A stretch of DNA of 64,000 nucleotides from Oscillospiraceae bacterium (GTDB lineage: Bacteria > Bacillota > Clostridia > Oscillospirales > Oscillospiraceae), in contig JAFRER010000021.1 of the NCBI GenBank assembly GCA_017434755.1, forward strand, positions 217,375 to 281,374. Reading direction: 5' to 3'. This document shows positions 8,524-16,630 of this stretch, one piece after another. Within the stretch, counting starts at the first letter, position 1; each line of letters starts with the position of its first letter. The notes beneath the pieces are model-generated. The model saw only the letters and a program-made list of their open reading frames with translations. It made no database searches and was not told the origin of the DNA. Made by a program: the position numbers and the translations under genes.

Positions 8524-9900
8524 TCAAAGCCTTCTGAGCCTTCCGCCGGAAAGCTCCTCTATCTTCTCCTCGATCTCATGCGTGGAGAGCGTCGTCTGCC
8601 TGCCTCCCGCATATTCTCCGTCCACCCATTCCTTAAGGCTCGCGACCAGCGGGTCTTTTTTGTCCACTGCCTCGTTGGCGGGGAGCCTGTAGTTCTCGTT
8701 GATCCAAAAGGCGATCCCGGCTGCACCGGAAGACTTGCCGATCATGACCGAGGGTCCTCTCTTGAGGATCTTCTTTGTGTTGAATATGTTGTAAATCTCT
8801 TCGTCCTTCAGGAGTCCGTCGGCATGTATTCCGGCCCTCGTCACGTTGAAGTTCCGGCCCACATAGGGGGTCATGGGCGGGATGTCGTAGCCGAGTTCCT
8901 TCCTGTAATATTCGGCGATGTCGGTTATCACGGTGGAGTCCATGCCGTCGAGCGAGCCGCGAAGGGATGCGTATTCGATCACCATGGCCTCGAGCGGGAT
9001 GTTTCCGGTCCTCTCGCCTATGCCGAGGAGCGAGCAGTTCACGGCGCAGGCCCCATAGAGCCAGGCAGTGGAAGCATTGGAGACGGCCTTGTAGAAATCG
9101 TTGTGGCCGTGCCACTCGAGCATCTCGCTCGGCACCTCGGAATAGTGCTGCAGGCCGTAGATGATTCCCGGAACGGACCTCGGCAGCGCGACCTCGGTGT
9201 ACGGCACGCCGTAGCCCATCGTGTCGCAGGCGCGGATCTTCACGGGGATGCCCGCGTCCTTGGACATCTTCATCAGCTCGTTCACGAAGGGCACCACAAA
9301 GCCGTAGAAGTCCGCGCGGGTGATGTCCTCCAGATGGCAGCGCGGGACGACCCCGTGCTCAAAGGCCATCGCCACCGTCGCAAGATACTTGTCCATGGCC
9401 TGCTTGCGGGTGAGCTTCATCTTGTGGAAGATGTGATAGTCGCTGCAGGAGACCAGGATGCCCGTCTCGTCTATGCCCATGTCGCGCACGAGTTCGAAGT
9501 CCTCTTTCGTGGCGCGGATCCATGTGGTGATCTCAGGGAAGGTGTAGCCGAGAGCGCGGCACTTGTCTATGGCTTCCCTGTCTTTCTTGCTGTATACGAA
9601 GAACTCCGTCTGCCGGATGAGTCCGTAGGGTCCTCCCAGTTGGTGGAGCAGCTTGAAGAGATCGACGATCTGCTCCACGGTATAGGGCTCGATGGACTGC
9701 TGCCCGTCCCGGAAGGTGGTGTCGGTGATCCAGATCTCCTCCGGCATGCCGATGGGAACGCGCCTGTGGTTGAACGGCACGCGAGGGACTTCTTCGTAGT
9801 TGTAGACATCCCTGTAGAGATTGGGCTCCGGTACATCCTGCAGGGAATAGCGGTAGGTGCTCTGTTCGAGCAGATTGGTCTTGTTTGAAAGCTCCAGCAT
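8524..9900 (-). CDS. Re-citrate synthase / homocitrate synthase family enzyme
   Basis: A 458-residue DRE-TIM metallolyase. Residues 60-69 (DTTFRDGQQS) are the catalytic acid/metal motif, and LEWHGHNDF at 262-269 carries the two metal-binding histidines. The family condenses acetyl-CoA with a 2-oxo acid: homocitrate synthase, isopropylmalate synthase, and the Re-face citrate synthase first described from Clostridium kluyveri. The extended N-terminus (YRDVYNYEEVPRVPFNHR) resembles the Re-citrate synthase group as I recall it. No Si-type citrate synthase is visible here, and aconitase and icd follow, so citrate from oxaloacetate is the most sensible product. Start at the ATG at 9900, downstream of the operator. 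Homocitrate synthase remains the alternative. Confidence 0.85.
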   Translation of the reverse strand: MLELSNKTNLLEQSTYRYSLQDVPEPNLYRDVYNYEEVPRVPFNHRRVPIGMPEEIWITDTTFRDGQQSIEPYTVEQIVDLFKLLHQLGGPYGLIRQTEFFVYSKKDREAIDKCRALGYTFPEITTWIRATKEDFELVRDMGIDETGILVSCSDYHIFHKMKLTRKQAMDKYLATVAMAFEHGVVPRCHLEDITRADFYGFVVPFVNELMKMSKDAGIPVKIRACDTMGYGVPYTEVALPRSVPGIIYGLQHYSEVPSEMLEWHGHNDFYKAVSNASTAWLYGACAVNCSLLGIGERTGNIPLEAMVIEYASLRGSLDGMDSTVITDIAEYYRKELGYDIPPMTPYVGRNFNVTRAGIHADGLLKDEEIYNIFNTKKILKRGPSVMIGKSSGAAGIAFWINENYRLPANEAVDKKDPLVASLKEWVDGEYAGGRQTTLSTHEIEEKIEELSGGRLRRL

Positions 9901-9918
9901 TGTATCACGGCCTTTCCG

Positions 9919-9940
9919 GTATAATTGTATACAATTATAC
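9919..9940. promoter_or_regulatory. Perfect 22-bp palindrome, probable GntR operator
   Basis: GTATAATTGTA / TACAATTATAC reads the same on both strands. Its centre, TTGTATACAA, is of the kind bound by FadR/FCD-type GntR proteins. It overlaps the -10 box and probable start of the citrate operon promoter, 18 bp ahead of the first gene, so bound regulator should block transcription. The regulator is encoded as the operon's second gene, implying autoregulation. Confidence 0.8.
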
Positions 9941-9961
9941 TTATATATCTGAAAAATGCAA
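9934..9961 (-). promoter_or_regulatory. Promoter of the Re-citrate synthase operon
   Basis: On the minus strand TTGCAT (9961-9956) is separated by 16 bp from TATAAT (9939-9934). The -10 box lies inside the palindromic operator. It is the only good promoter seen ahead of the eight-gene run. Confidence 0.7.
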
Positions 9962-10009
9962 TACCAAAATTCCAGAATGCTTACGGTTAATTGCAGCCAT
10001 CCGGGCAAA

Positions 10010-10050
10010 AAAAGACCCCTGCGGAGGGTTCATCTCCGCAGAGGTCTTTT
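10010..10050. terminator. Rho-independent terminator after dus
   Basis: A 17-bp stem (10010-10026 with 10034-10050, one mismatch) is flanked by A and T runs, so it can act in both directions. It separates dus from the citrate operon promoter. Confidence 0.85.
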
Positions 10051-10063
10051 ATGAATATGTGGT

Positions 10064-11035
10064 TCATCCCTGATATTTTCCGCCGGAAAAGCAGCGGTCC
10101 GGATCGAACTTCCCGCTTGAGAAAAGCTCGCTGACCGCGGAGCGGTACAGGTTCAGCCGCGTGGTCTTGTTGAGACGCTTGTACAGAACTCCTGCATCCG
10201 TGAACTTGTGGATCATGTAGTACCAAAGCTCCTTCATGTGGGAAAGGGCATGCTCCGGAGCCAGCCCCTTGCCGAGAAGCGCATCGAGCAGAGCGTCATG
10301 GAACTGCCGCAGTTCCTCTGCACGGAGGTTTTCTCCTCCGCGCAGCGTCCGGATCAGGGCAGGGTCGGCTATCACACCGCGGCCGACCATCACGTTCTCG
10401 ATGCCGGGAACTCTTTCCCTGAGGATATCCAGATCCTTTTTTGAGAAGATGTTCCCGTTGTAGCAGACCGGGAACGGGAAACGCCCAAACGCCGCAGCAA
10501 AACCGTCAAGGTCAGGGGCGCTGTCATAAAAACCGTCTCTGGAGCGGGCATGGATGATGAGCTCTTTCAGCGGATACTTCGCATAGATCCCGGCTATTTT
10601 CGCAAACTCCGCGGTATCCGATACGCCCATCCGGGTCTTGATGCTGATTGCGATATCCGTCTTTGAGAAGATCCGGCCGAGAAACGAGTTCAGTTCTTTC
10701 AGATCTGTGAGCATTCCCGCGCCCTTGTGCTTTGCAAAGACCGTTCCGGAAGGGCAGCCGATGTTGAGATCCACCTCGTTATATCCCAGATCCCTGAGCT
10801 TTTCCGCCGTCAGGAGAAAAGGCTCGGGAGCGTTCACCAGAAGCTGGGGGATGAGTTTTACGCCCTCATTGTTATCCGGAAGGAGCTCGCGCAGGTATTT
10901 CTCCCTGAAGTTGCCTTTCGTGTCCGGTGCTATGAACGGAGTGAAATACGCGTCCGCGCCGGGAAACATCCTGTTGTGGAGCCTCCGGTATTCACAGAAA
11001 GTTATGCCCTCCAGCGGGGCAATGAAGATCCTCAT
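10064..11035 (-). CDS. dus: tRNA-dihydrouridine synthase
   Basis: FMN enzyme that reduces uridines in tRNA to dihydrouridine. The 323-residue protein has the TIM-barrel landmarks of the family: APLEGIT at the N-terminus, EVDLNIGCPSGTVFAKHKGAGML with the catalytic-type cysteine in GCPS, ISIKTRMGV, LIIHARSR, CYNGNIFSKKD and MVGRGVIADP for phosphate binding. The ATG at 11035 is 4 bp after the SLOG-TM gene stop; an upstream ATG at 11059 would overlap that gene. It is therefore the last gene of the HD-RyR/SLOG transcript, although its role is probably housekeeping. Confidence 0.93.
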   Translation of the reverse strand: MRIFIAPLEGITFCEYRRLHNRMFPGADAYFTPFIAPDTKGNFREKYLRELLPDNNEGVKLIPQLLVNAPEPFLLTAEKLRDLGYNEVDLNIGCPSGTVFAKHKGAGMLTDLKELNSFLGRIFSKTDIAISIKTRMGVSDTAEFAKIAGIYAKYPLKELIIHARSRDGFYDSAPDLDGFAAAFGRFPFPVCYNGNIFSKKDLDILRERVPGIENVMVGRGVIADPALIRTLRGGENLRAEELRQFHDALLDALLGKGLAPEHALSHMKELWYYMIHKFTDAGVLYKRLNKTTRLNLYRSAVSELFSSGKFDPDRCFSGGKYQG

Positions 11036-11039
11036 CTCT

Positions 11040-12590
11040 TCAGCCGATGTCCAGATCAAAGCCCGGACTGTCCTCTATCCTGTAAGAATACCAGTCACTG
11101 TTCTCACTCAGTTCCTCCCGGACGATATCCGCAAGGAGCTCCTCGGTCTGCCCGTATCTGTCCAGCTTCTCAAGGGCCCTGTTGTAGAATCTCTCCATTT
11201 TTTCGTGGTCGCTGTTCTGCCTCGTGAGAGAGAGCTTGCCGTAGTATCCGGAGATGAAAAGCGTGCCCGCAGAAACAGTGCCAAGCACGATCTTTACGAT
11301 CGTCCTCACGAGTTCCACTTCGGGAACGGCACCCCGGATCAGGAGAATCTCATAGACGAGAGCGAAAACATATGTGACGATGCTCATCAAAGTGGTGCAG
11401 GCAAGCACATTCCCGCTGAACTTTTCTCTTTTGCCGGACTTTTTCTTCGCCGCCGCATGATAATCCCGCTGCGCCTGTATCCAGCATTCCCGGATATCCT
11501 CCTTTCCCCCGCCTTGCGGAACGGCGGATAAGGCGGCGACGGCGTCCGTGATCCACGGCATTTCCGTCTGGAGGGTCCAGCTCATGAGAAACTCCGGTCT
11601 CACGGAACTGCCCGCTAGCTGCAGATAGGACCGTATACGCTCCGTCTCCGCAAGCACCCTATACTCCACATATCTGTTATGGAAGCGGCCCCTGCTGCTT
11701 CTTTTGCTGAAAAGGAAGGCCATCACCAGCATGATCCCGCAGAAAAAGAGCATCCAGTGCAGCTCCGCCTCGTCATACATAAGGAAGGAGAAAGAGATTC
11801 CGGTCCCCAGTATTGCCAGCAGCATCAGCAGCCTGCCGACTTTTTCGGAAAACTTTATGCTGAGGCTGTCCGCATTGGACCAGACAGCTCCGAGGACCGG
11901 GTCTGCTGGAGCCGCGTTCTTCTCCGCAAGCGCGTTGAATGCGTCTGTTTTACGGAGAATGCTCTTTGTTTTTTCCGGATCGCCCAGCAGAGCCACCTCG
12001 CCTGCTGTACTTGTTTCATCGTCCTCTCTCGGAGTGTATATGTGGATGACCTCCGTGTTTCCTCTCGGGCGGATGCTTGTGCCGTAGGGCGTCTCGTAAT
12101 CGCCCTCCAGCGCAAACAGCACCGCAGAGGCCGACCCGCAGCCGTTTTCCATTGGCTCGCTTCCGTCCCAGAGAGCAAGCAGGATATGACAGTGGCTGGC
12201 AACATATATGCCGTTCTGCCGGTAATAGTAGTCCCTGTCCTTTTCCTGACACGGTTCCGTTTCAGGCGTGACCATCACGGTTTCAGAGGCCGCCAGAAGC
12301 TCATTGAACTCCTCAAGCGCCTGTCCCGCGAAATCCTTTCGGAATTCATCTGCCTCAAAGGGAAGTGACGCTATAACGGGTATGCCGAGAGCGAGCGCCG
12401 CGCGGGCGCATATGGTGTCTCCCCCCTCGGCGAGCGAGCACAGAAGCTTCACCTGCGAGTGGGGGCAGGCGGCGATTATATCGGAGAGCTGTCTGCGCAC
12501 GATGCCTTCCAGCAGCTCCGTGTCTTTTTTCCGGATGTTCCTGTGACCGGTGACGCCGACTATCACAGGGATCTTTCCTTCATTTGTCAT
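11040..12590 (-). CDS. SLOG-domain protein with C-terminal transmembrane (SLATT-like) region
   Basis: 516 residues, probably a membrane effector or sensor. Residues 6-160 look like a SLOG (Rossmann-like, nucleotide-binding) domain: VIVGVTGHRNI, KLLCSLAEGGDTICARAAL, GIPVIASLPF and HILLALWDG. Four hydrophobic segments follow at about 251-272, 277-295, 393-417 and 428-449, arranged as two hairpins around a cytoplasmic helical part. The tail (about 460-505) contains ENSDWYSYR, recalling the ENGDW motif of SLATT/DUF4231-type SLOG-associated TM domains. The start overlaps the upstream HD-RyR gene by 11 bp, so the two are translationally linked. In the nucleotide-signalling network described by Burroughs, Aravind and colleagues, SLOG proteins sense or make nucleotides and TM partners act as pore-like effectors; the assignment here is inferred. 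Confidence 0.75.
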   Translation of the reverse strand: MTNEGKIPVIVGVTGHRNIRKKDTELLEGIVRRQLSDIIAACPHSQVKLLCSLAEGGDTICARAALALGIPVIASLPFEADEFRKDFAGQALEEFNELLAASETVMVTPETEPCQEKDRDYYYRQNGIYVASHCHILLALWDGSEPMENGCGSASAVLFALEGDYETPYGTSIRPRGNTEVIHIYTPREDDETSTAGEVALLGDPEKTKSILRKTDAFNALAEKNAAPADPVLGAVWSNADSLSIKFSEKVGRLLMLLAILGTGISFSFLMYDEAELHWMLFFCGIMLVMAFLFSKRSSRGRFHNRYVEYRVLAETERIRSYLQLAGSSVRPEFLMSWTLQTEMPWITDAVAALSAVPQGGGKEDIRECWIQAQRDYHAAAKKKSGKREKFSGNVLACTTLMSIVTYVFALVYEILLIRGAVPEVELVRTIVKIVLGTVSAGTLFISGYYGKLSLTRQNSDHEKMERFYNRALEKLDRYGQTEELLADIVREELSENSDWYSYRIEDSPGFDLDIG

Positions 12591-14301
12591 ATACTGCCAT
12601 CCCGATCATTTCCGCGAGCGCCGGTATGCTCCTGACGCTGTCTCTGTCATTTTCCTTTACATCTTCGCTCAGCCGGTAGAACGGCACAAGGTACGGCGAT
12701 TTCTTCGCCTTCGTGTCCTTCTCGCCCAGAGTCCAGCCGGAGGCGGTGCGGGAAGCGATCCATTCCTCGTGCTCCATCTCCGCGAGGATCTCGACGAGGT
12801 CGTCCGGGATCTTCTCCAAAGCGCCCTCGAAGGTGTTTTTCCTCAGGTGCAGCCCTACGCTCTCGAGTTTGTCATAGATATGCCTCGCCTGGCGCAGGTT
12901 GCTGTATTTCATGTCATCCGGAAGATCTGCAAAGGTGAGATACTCCGGCTTGTTCCCGCTCTGTTCCTGCTTTTTGTTATACCGTTCGTGGATCGCGGCA
13001 GCAAGCTGCTCAAGGTCTTCCAGACGGGGCCTCGTTCCGGGCTTTACCGGGCCTTTATAACTCTCCGGCCACGGGTCGATCACTTCGTCGCGTATCTCGA
13101 AGCCTTTCGGGAATATCCCGCCGATATCCAGAAGTTTGCATATGGTCTCTTTCTTTTTCTCGCCGAAGTTCTGAGGAGGTCTTCCCTTTTTTGTGATATA
13201 CACAACGGAGAAGTGCTCTCCGTCCATGTCAAAGACCACCGAATCGGGCCGGATGTCCCCGCGCGATACCCTTCCGTGGGCCTCCCGGTTCCATTCCTGC
13301 AGCTCATCGCACAGGATCAGCAGGAATGCAAGCGGGTCATCGGCGGCCTTCATTGCGCCGAGACTGAAAGGTTCCTTCTGCAGAAAGAGCTTATACCAGT
13401 TGTGGAGCAGGATGGCCGTCGCACTGTTGAGGATGGGCCAGTAGAAATACTCGCTGTTGTACCGGCAGCTTTGGATGAGGAATCCGTACCATTTCAGAAC
13501 GATGAGCGCGGAATAGTAGCCGTGGTCGATCATCCCGGTCTCGCCCATGGAATGGACAAAGCTGTCCAGCTTATCGCGGAGGGCGTCGAGATCGGCCCCG
13601 TGAAGATGATGGATACGGAAAGCCATCAGGTCATGGGCTCTGAGCAGATCCAGTTTTCCGGCCTCATCATAGGCGCTCCTGAATCCCGAAGAGAATTCCT
13701 CACCCGGCAGGACCTTGCTGACGGATCTGAGTTCATCAAAATTATCGAAGCTTATTTTTGCCCTGACTTTGATGTCCTGCCCGTCCGCGTCCGCGATCAT
13801 GCTTATGAATTCGTCCAGCTGGCGGCCGACGATTTCCAGCGGATATCCCACATCGTGAAAAAGTGAGGCGATCCCCCATCTGTAGAAGAACTCCTCGTGC
13901 TTCGTCGAATATGCGTTCCTGTACTCCTTCTCGGGGACCGCAGAATCAAAAGCCTCCCGAAAGGCGGGACACGCGTTATAGATGCACAGCCCCGTGATGA
14001 ACACATTCACCGAATGGACCACATGATCCCTCTGCTTTTCTATGAGAGTAGCGGCGGTGTCCTCATACCGCAGAAGGACATCCACGATATCCGCGAAAGG
14101 ATTGTCCTCTCCGGGCATGCTGATGCGGTAAGCGTCGAAGAACATCCTGTATACATCGAGAGCGTTCTCGCGGTCCTCCTTATTGAGGAACTCCCGCACC
14201 GCACCGCCTATATACGCTTTATAGCTGTGTCCGCGGGAAATATCTTCGAAGATCTCGAGCTCATCAAAAAAAGAATTCACGTACGGAAGGAAGTTGCTCA
14301 T
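12580..14301 (-). CDS. HD-domain phosphohydrolase-like protein with C-terminal RyR domain
   Basis: 573 residues from the ATG at 14301, which follows CGGAG at 7 bp; a GTG at 14307 is too close to that site. The HD superfamily residues seem to be H96 (in DHVVHSVNV), H149-D150 (LFHDVGYP) and D332 (LCDELQEWN), so metal-dependent phosphohydrolase activity is plausible. Residues about 507-568 match the bacterial RyR domain: MEHEEWIASRTASGW, then DTKAKKSPYLVPFYRL and KENDRDSVRSIPAL. RyR domains are proposed ligand sensors in nucleotide-centred conflict systems. The gene overlaps the SLOG-TM gene by 11 bp and has its own promoter. I do not know of a characterised protein with exactly this architecture. 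Confidence 0.8.
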   Translation of the reverse strand: MSNFLPYVNSFFDELEIFEDISRGHSYKAYIGGAVREFLNKEDRENALDVYRMFFDAYRISMPGEDNPFADIVDVLLRYEDTAATLIEKQRDHVVHSVNVFITGLCIYNACPAFREAFDSAVPEKEYRNAYSTKHEEFFYRWGIASLFHDVGYPLEIVGRQLDEFISMIADADGQDIKVRAKISFDNFDELRSVSKVLPGEEFSSGFRSAYDEAGKLDLLRAHDLMAFRIHHLHGADLDALRDKLDSFVHSMGETGMIDHGYYSALIVLKWYGFLIQSCRYNSEYFYWPILNSATAILLHNWYKLFLQKEPFSLGAMKAADDPLAFLLILCDELQEWNREAHGRVSRGDIRPDSVVFDMDGEHFSVVYITKKGRPPQNFGEKKKETICKLLDIGGIFPKGFEIRDEVIDPWPESYKGPVKPGTRPRLEDLEQLAAAIHERYNKKQEQSGNKPEYLTFADLPDDMKYSNLRQARHIYDKLESVGLHLRKNTFEGALEKIPDDLVEILAEMEHEEWIASRTASGWTLGEKDTKAKKSPYLVPFYRLSEDVKENDRDSVRSIPALAEMIGMAVYDK

Positions 14302-14370
14302 TTCCACACTCCGTTCTTTTCATTCCGAAGCCTGTATATTACAGGCCGTCGCGGCAGATCTGTTTGGAAA

Positions 14371-14399
14371 ATTATATTATCATATCCGCTCAATTGCAA
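14371..14399 (-). promoter_or_regulatory. Promoter of the HD-RyR / SLOG-TM operon
   Basis: TTGCAA (14399-14394), 17 bp spacer, TATAAT (14376-14371) on the minus strand, leaving a leader of about 60 nt. Confidence 0.65.
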
Positions 14400-14419
14400 C
14401 GGATAATTGTCCGGGACGC

Positions 14420-14448
14420 TTGTCACAAAGCCGCGGGGATGGTATGAT
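14420..14448 (+). promoter_or_regulatory. Promoter of the Fe-S aldo/keto reductase gene
   Basis: TTGTCA (14420-14425), 17 bp spacer, TATGAT (14443-14448). It is divergent from the HD-RyR promoter. Confidence 0.6.
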
Positions 14449-14506
14449 ACTAAACAACACAATTTATCGTAATCATTAAAAGAAGAGATATTGAGAGGGT
14501 AAAGAA

Positions 14507-15553
14507 ATGAAGACCGTAACGCTCGGCAGGACCGGCCTGCACGTCACAAAGCCCGCGATGGGCTGCCTTCCGCTCCAGCGCTGTACCGTGGAATACGCTG
14601 TGGATCTTCTGAGGGCAGCTTATGAAGGCGGCATACGCTATTTCGACACAGCAAACGGATATACCGACAGTGAAAAGAAGATCGGCCTTGCCCTTGCGCC
14701 GGTGCGGGACAAGATCGTACTCTCCACCAAGAGCATGGCAAGAGACCGCGAAGGCGTTCTTACCCATATAGAAAACAGCCTGAAGATGATGCAGACCGAC
14801 CATATCGATCTGTTCCAGTTCCACAACGTGCCCGAGATGCCCGATCCCGATGATCCCGACGGAGCCTATGCCGGCGCCGTCGAGGCAAAGCGACGCGGCT
14901 GGATCGACCATATTGGCTTCACGTCCCACCGGGTGGATGTGGCGGAAAAATGCATCGATTCCGGATTGTTCGAGACCTGCCAGTTCCCCTTCAGCTACAT
15001 CTCGTCCAAGCGCGATCTTGCGCTGGCGGAAAGATGCAAAAAGGCGGACATGGGATATATCGCGATGAAGGGCCTTGCCGGCGGTATGCTCACCAACGTG
15101 CGGGCAGTGCACGCCTTCATGTGCAGCTACGACAATGTGGTTCCGATCTACGGCATCCAGACGCTTGAGGAGCTTAGCCAGTGGCTGGCTGTAGCGGAAG
15201 AGGAGCCCGCTCTGGACGAAGATCTCATCGCTTTCATCGAAAAGGAGAGGAAAGAGCTCTCCGGCACTTTCTGCCGCTCCTGCGGCTACTGCAGTCCCTG
15301 CACGGTAGGGATCGAGATCCGCAACTGTGCGAGGATGAACATGCTCCTGCGCCGTTCTCCCTGGCAGCAGTATATGACCGACGAGTGGTATGCCAAGATG
15401 CAGAAGATCAATGACTGCGTCGAATGCGGACTCTGCGCCTCCCGCTGTCCCTACGGGCTCGACACCCCGAACCTGCTCAAGTACATGCTCAAGGATTATA
15501 ACGAGTTCTATGCCGAGCACATACACCTGCTCTCGAATTCATTTTCAATCTAA
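14507..15553 (+). CDS. Aldo/keto reductase with C-terminal ferredoxin-like domain
   Basis: 348-residue oxidoreductase. The AKR barrel shows the catalytic set: Asp and Tyr in FDTANGYTDSE (residues about 46-56), Lys in VLSTKS and His in FQFHNV. The C-terminal 100 residues add cysteine motifs CRSCGYCSPC and CVECGLCASRCPYG, the latter like a [4Fe-4S] ferredoxin loop. This Fe-S AKR type is common in anaerobes; substrates are mostly unknown. The gene stands alone between its own promoter and a strong terminator. Confidence 0.9.
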   Translation: MKTVTLGRTGLHVTKPAMGCLPLQRCTVEYAVDLLRAAYEGGIRYFDTANGYTDSEKKIGLALAPVRDKIVLSTKSMARDREGVLTHIENSLKMMQTDHIDLFQFHNVPEMPDPDDPDGAYAGAVEAKRRGWIDHIGFTSHRVDVAEKCIDSGLFETCQFPFSYISSKRDLALAERCKKADMGYIAMKGLAGGMLTNVRAVHAFMCSYDNVVPIYGIQTLEELSQWLAVAEEEPALDEDLIAFIEKERKELSGTFCRSCGYCSPCTVGIEIRNCARMNMLLRRSPWQQYMTDEWYAKMQKINDCVECGLCASRCPYGLDTPNLLKYMLKDYNEFYAEHIHLLSNSFSI

Positions 15554-15591
15554 AAAAGACATCAGCCGCGAAAAAGGCTGATGTCTTTTTT
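15552..15591. terminator. Bidirectional rho-independent terminator
   Basis: A perfect 16-bp stem (15552-15567 with 15576-15591), beginning with A6 and ending with T6, sits between convergent genes. Confidence 0.92.
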
Positions 15592-15608
15592 GTTCTGTCT
15601 GCGTATCA

Positions 15609-16484
15609 TCATTTCTCCGGCTCCGCCACCCGCAGCATCCGGAAGCCGTTGCCGAGCACTTCGCTCGACTCGAGCACCACGGAGAATGCCTTGGCATCCA
15701 CTTCCCTTACCGCCGCTTCCACGTTGACCATCTCCTTGGTACTGCAGGCACAGAGGACGATATCCCTCTTTTCATCCTTATAGCCGCCTCTGGCCGGGAT
15801 GATGGTGGTGCCTCTGCCGCAGACCTCGTCGATGCGCTTTGTGACCTCCCTGCTGAAATCCGTCACGATCATGGCCACTTTTCCGGAATTCATGCCGTAC
15901 AGGATCTTGTCAGTCATGATCGCATAGAGATAATCGATGATCATGCCGTAGACCATCCCGTCGAAGTCCCTGAAAATGAGGCCGCCTGCGAGGATGATGA
16001 CGGCGTCAGTTATGAACACGAGCATGCCGAGGCGGATATGCTGATGCCTGGATTTCACCGCCATGACGATGAAGTCTGTCCCGCCCGACGAGGACAGCGA
16101 AAGGTAGATCAGCGCGTAGCCGAAGCCGCCGATGACCCCCGTGCAGATCGCCGCGATCAACCTGGAGCCTGTATACAGAGGCAGAAGAGGAGCGATATAG
16201 TCCGTGAAGATCGAGCACAGTACCATGCAGCGGATGGAACGGGCAAAGAATTTTCTGCCTATCAGCTTATAGCACAGCAGCGCTACGGGGATGTTCAGCA
16301 CCAGCGTGGTGATGCCCACAGGAAGCGCAAGAAGCCTGTGGATGATTATAGCGATACCTGAAAAACCGGCCATCGGGAAGCCCGCAGGAATGGCAAAATT
16401 ATATATGGCAATGCTCGTGATCAGCGCTCCTGCCATTTCTATGAACATCCTTTTCAGCCAGTTATCTCCGAATAGTTTCTCCAT
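15609..16484 (-). CDS. YitT family membrane protein (DUF161/DUF2179)
   Basis: 291 residues. Five to six TM segments fill residues about 12-175 (MAGALITSIAIYNFAIPAGFPMAG opens the first), then a soluble C-terminal DUF2179 domain at about 205-285 (AMIVTDFSREVTKRI, GRGTTIIPARGGYKDEKRDIVLC). The family is abundant in Firmicutes; its transport role is not established. The start has a GGAGGAGAG ribosome site. A paralogue lies at 17525-18406 in the opposite direction. Confidence 0.92.
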   Translation of the reverse strand: MEKLFGDNWLKRMFIEMAGALITSIAIYNFAIPAGFPMAGFSGIAIIIHRLLALPVGITTLVLNIPVALLCYKLIGRKFFARSIRCMVLCSIFTDYIAPLLPLYTGSRLIAAICTGVIGGFGYALIYLSLSSSGGTDFIVMAVKSRHQHIRLGMLVFITDAVIILAGGLIFRDFDGMVYGMIIDYLYAIMTDKILYGMNSGKVAMIVTDFSREVTKRIDEVCGRGTTIIPARGGYKDEKRDIVLCACSTKEMVNVEAAVREVDAKAFSVVLESSEVLGNGFRMLRVAEPEK

Positions 16485-16504
16485 CTTTCTCTCCTCCGGT
16501 AAAG

Positions 16505-16552
16505 CAAAAAAGAGTGCCTGCGAATTACTGTTATAATCCGCATACGCTCTTT
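16505..16552 (-). promoter_or_regulatory. Hairpin with U-run in the leader of the yitT-like gene
   Basis: On the minus strand an interrupted stem (AAAGAG with CTCTTT, TGCG with CGCA) ends in a run of T. It lies downstream of the promoter at 16563-16591 and upstream of the yitT start, so it could be an attenuator for that gene, or simply the terminator of the gene ending at 16631. Confidence 0.5.
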
Positions 16553-16562
16553 TCCGCCGCTC

Positions 16563-16591
16563 AGAATAGCATCCGAAAACCGCTTTGTCAA
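16563..16591 (-). promoter_or_regulatory. Promoter of the yitT-like gene
   Basis: TTGACA (16591-16586), 17 bp spacer, TATTCT (16568-16563) on the minus strand. Confidence 0.65.
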
Positions 16592-16630
16592 ACTGAATTT
16601 TCAGCGTCTCCGCGGACTTCCGGTCCTACA

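Noticed and set aside
8497-9888. A 463-codon plus-strand open frame
   Set aside because: It lies opposite the citrate synthase gene, which carries clear catalytic motifs; low-complexity translation.
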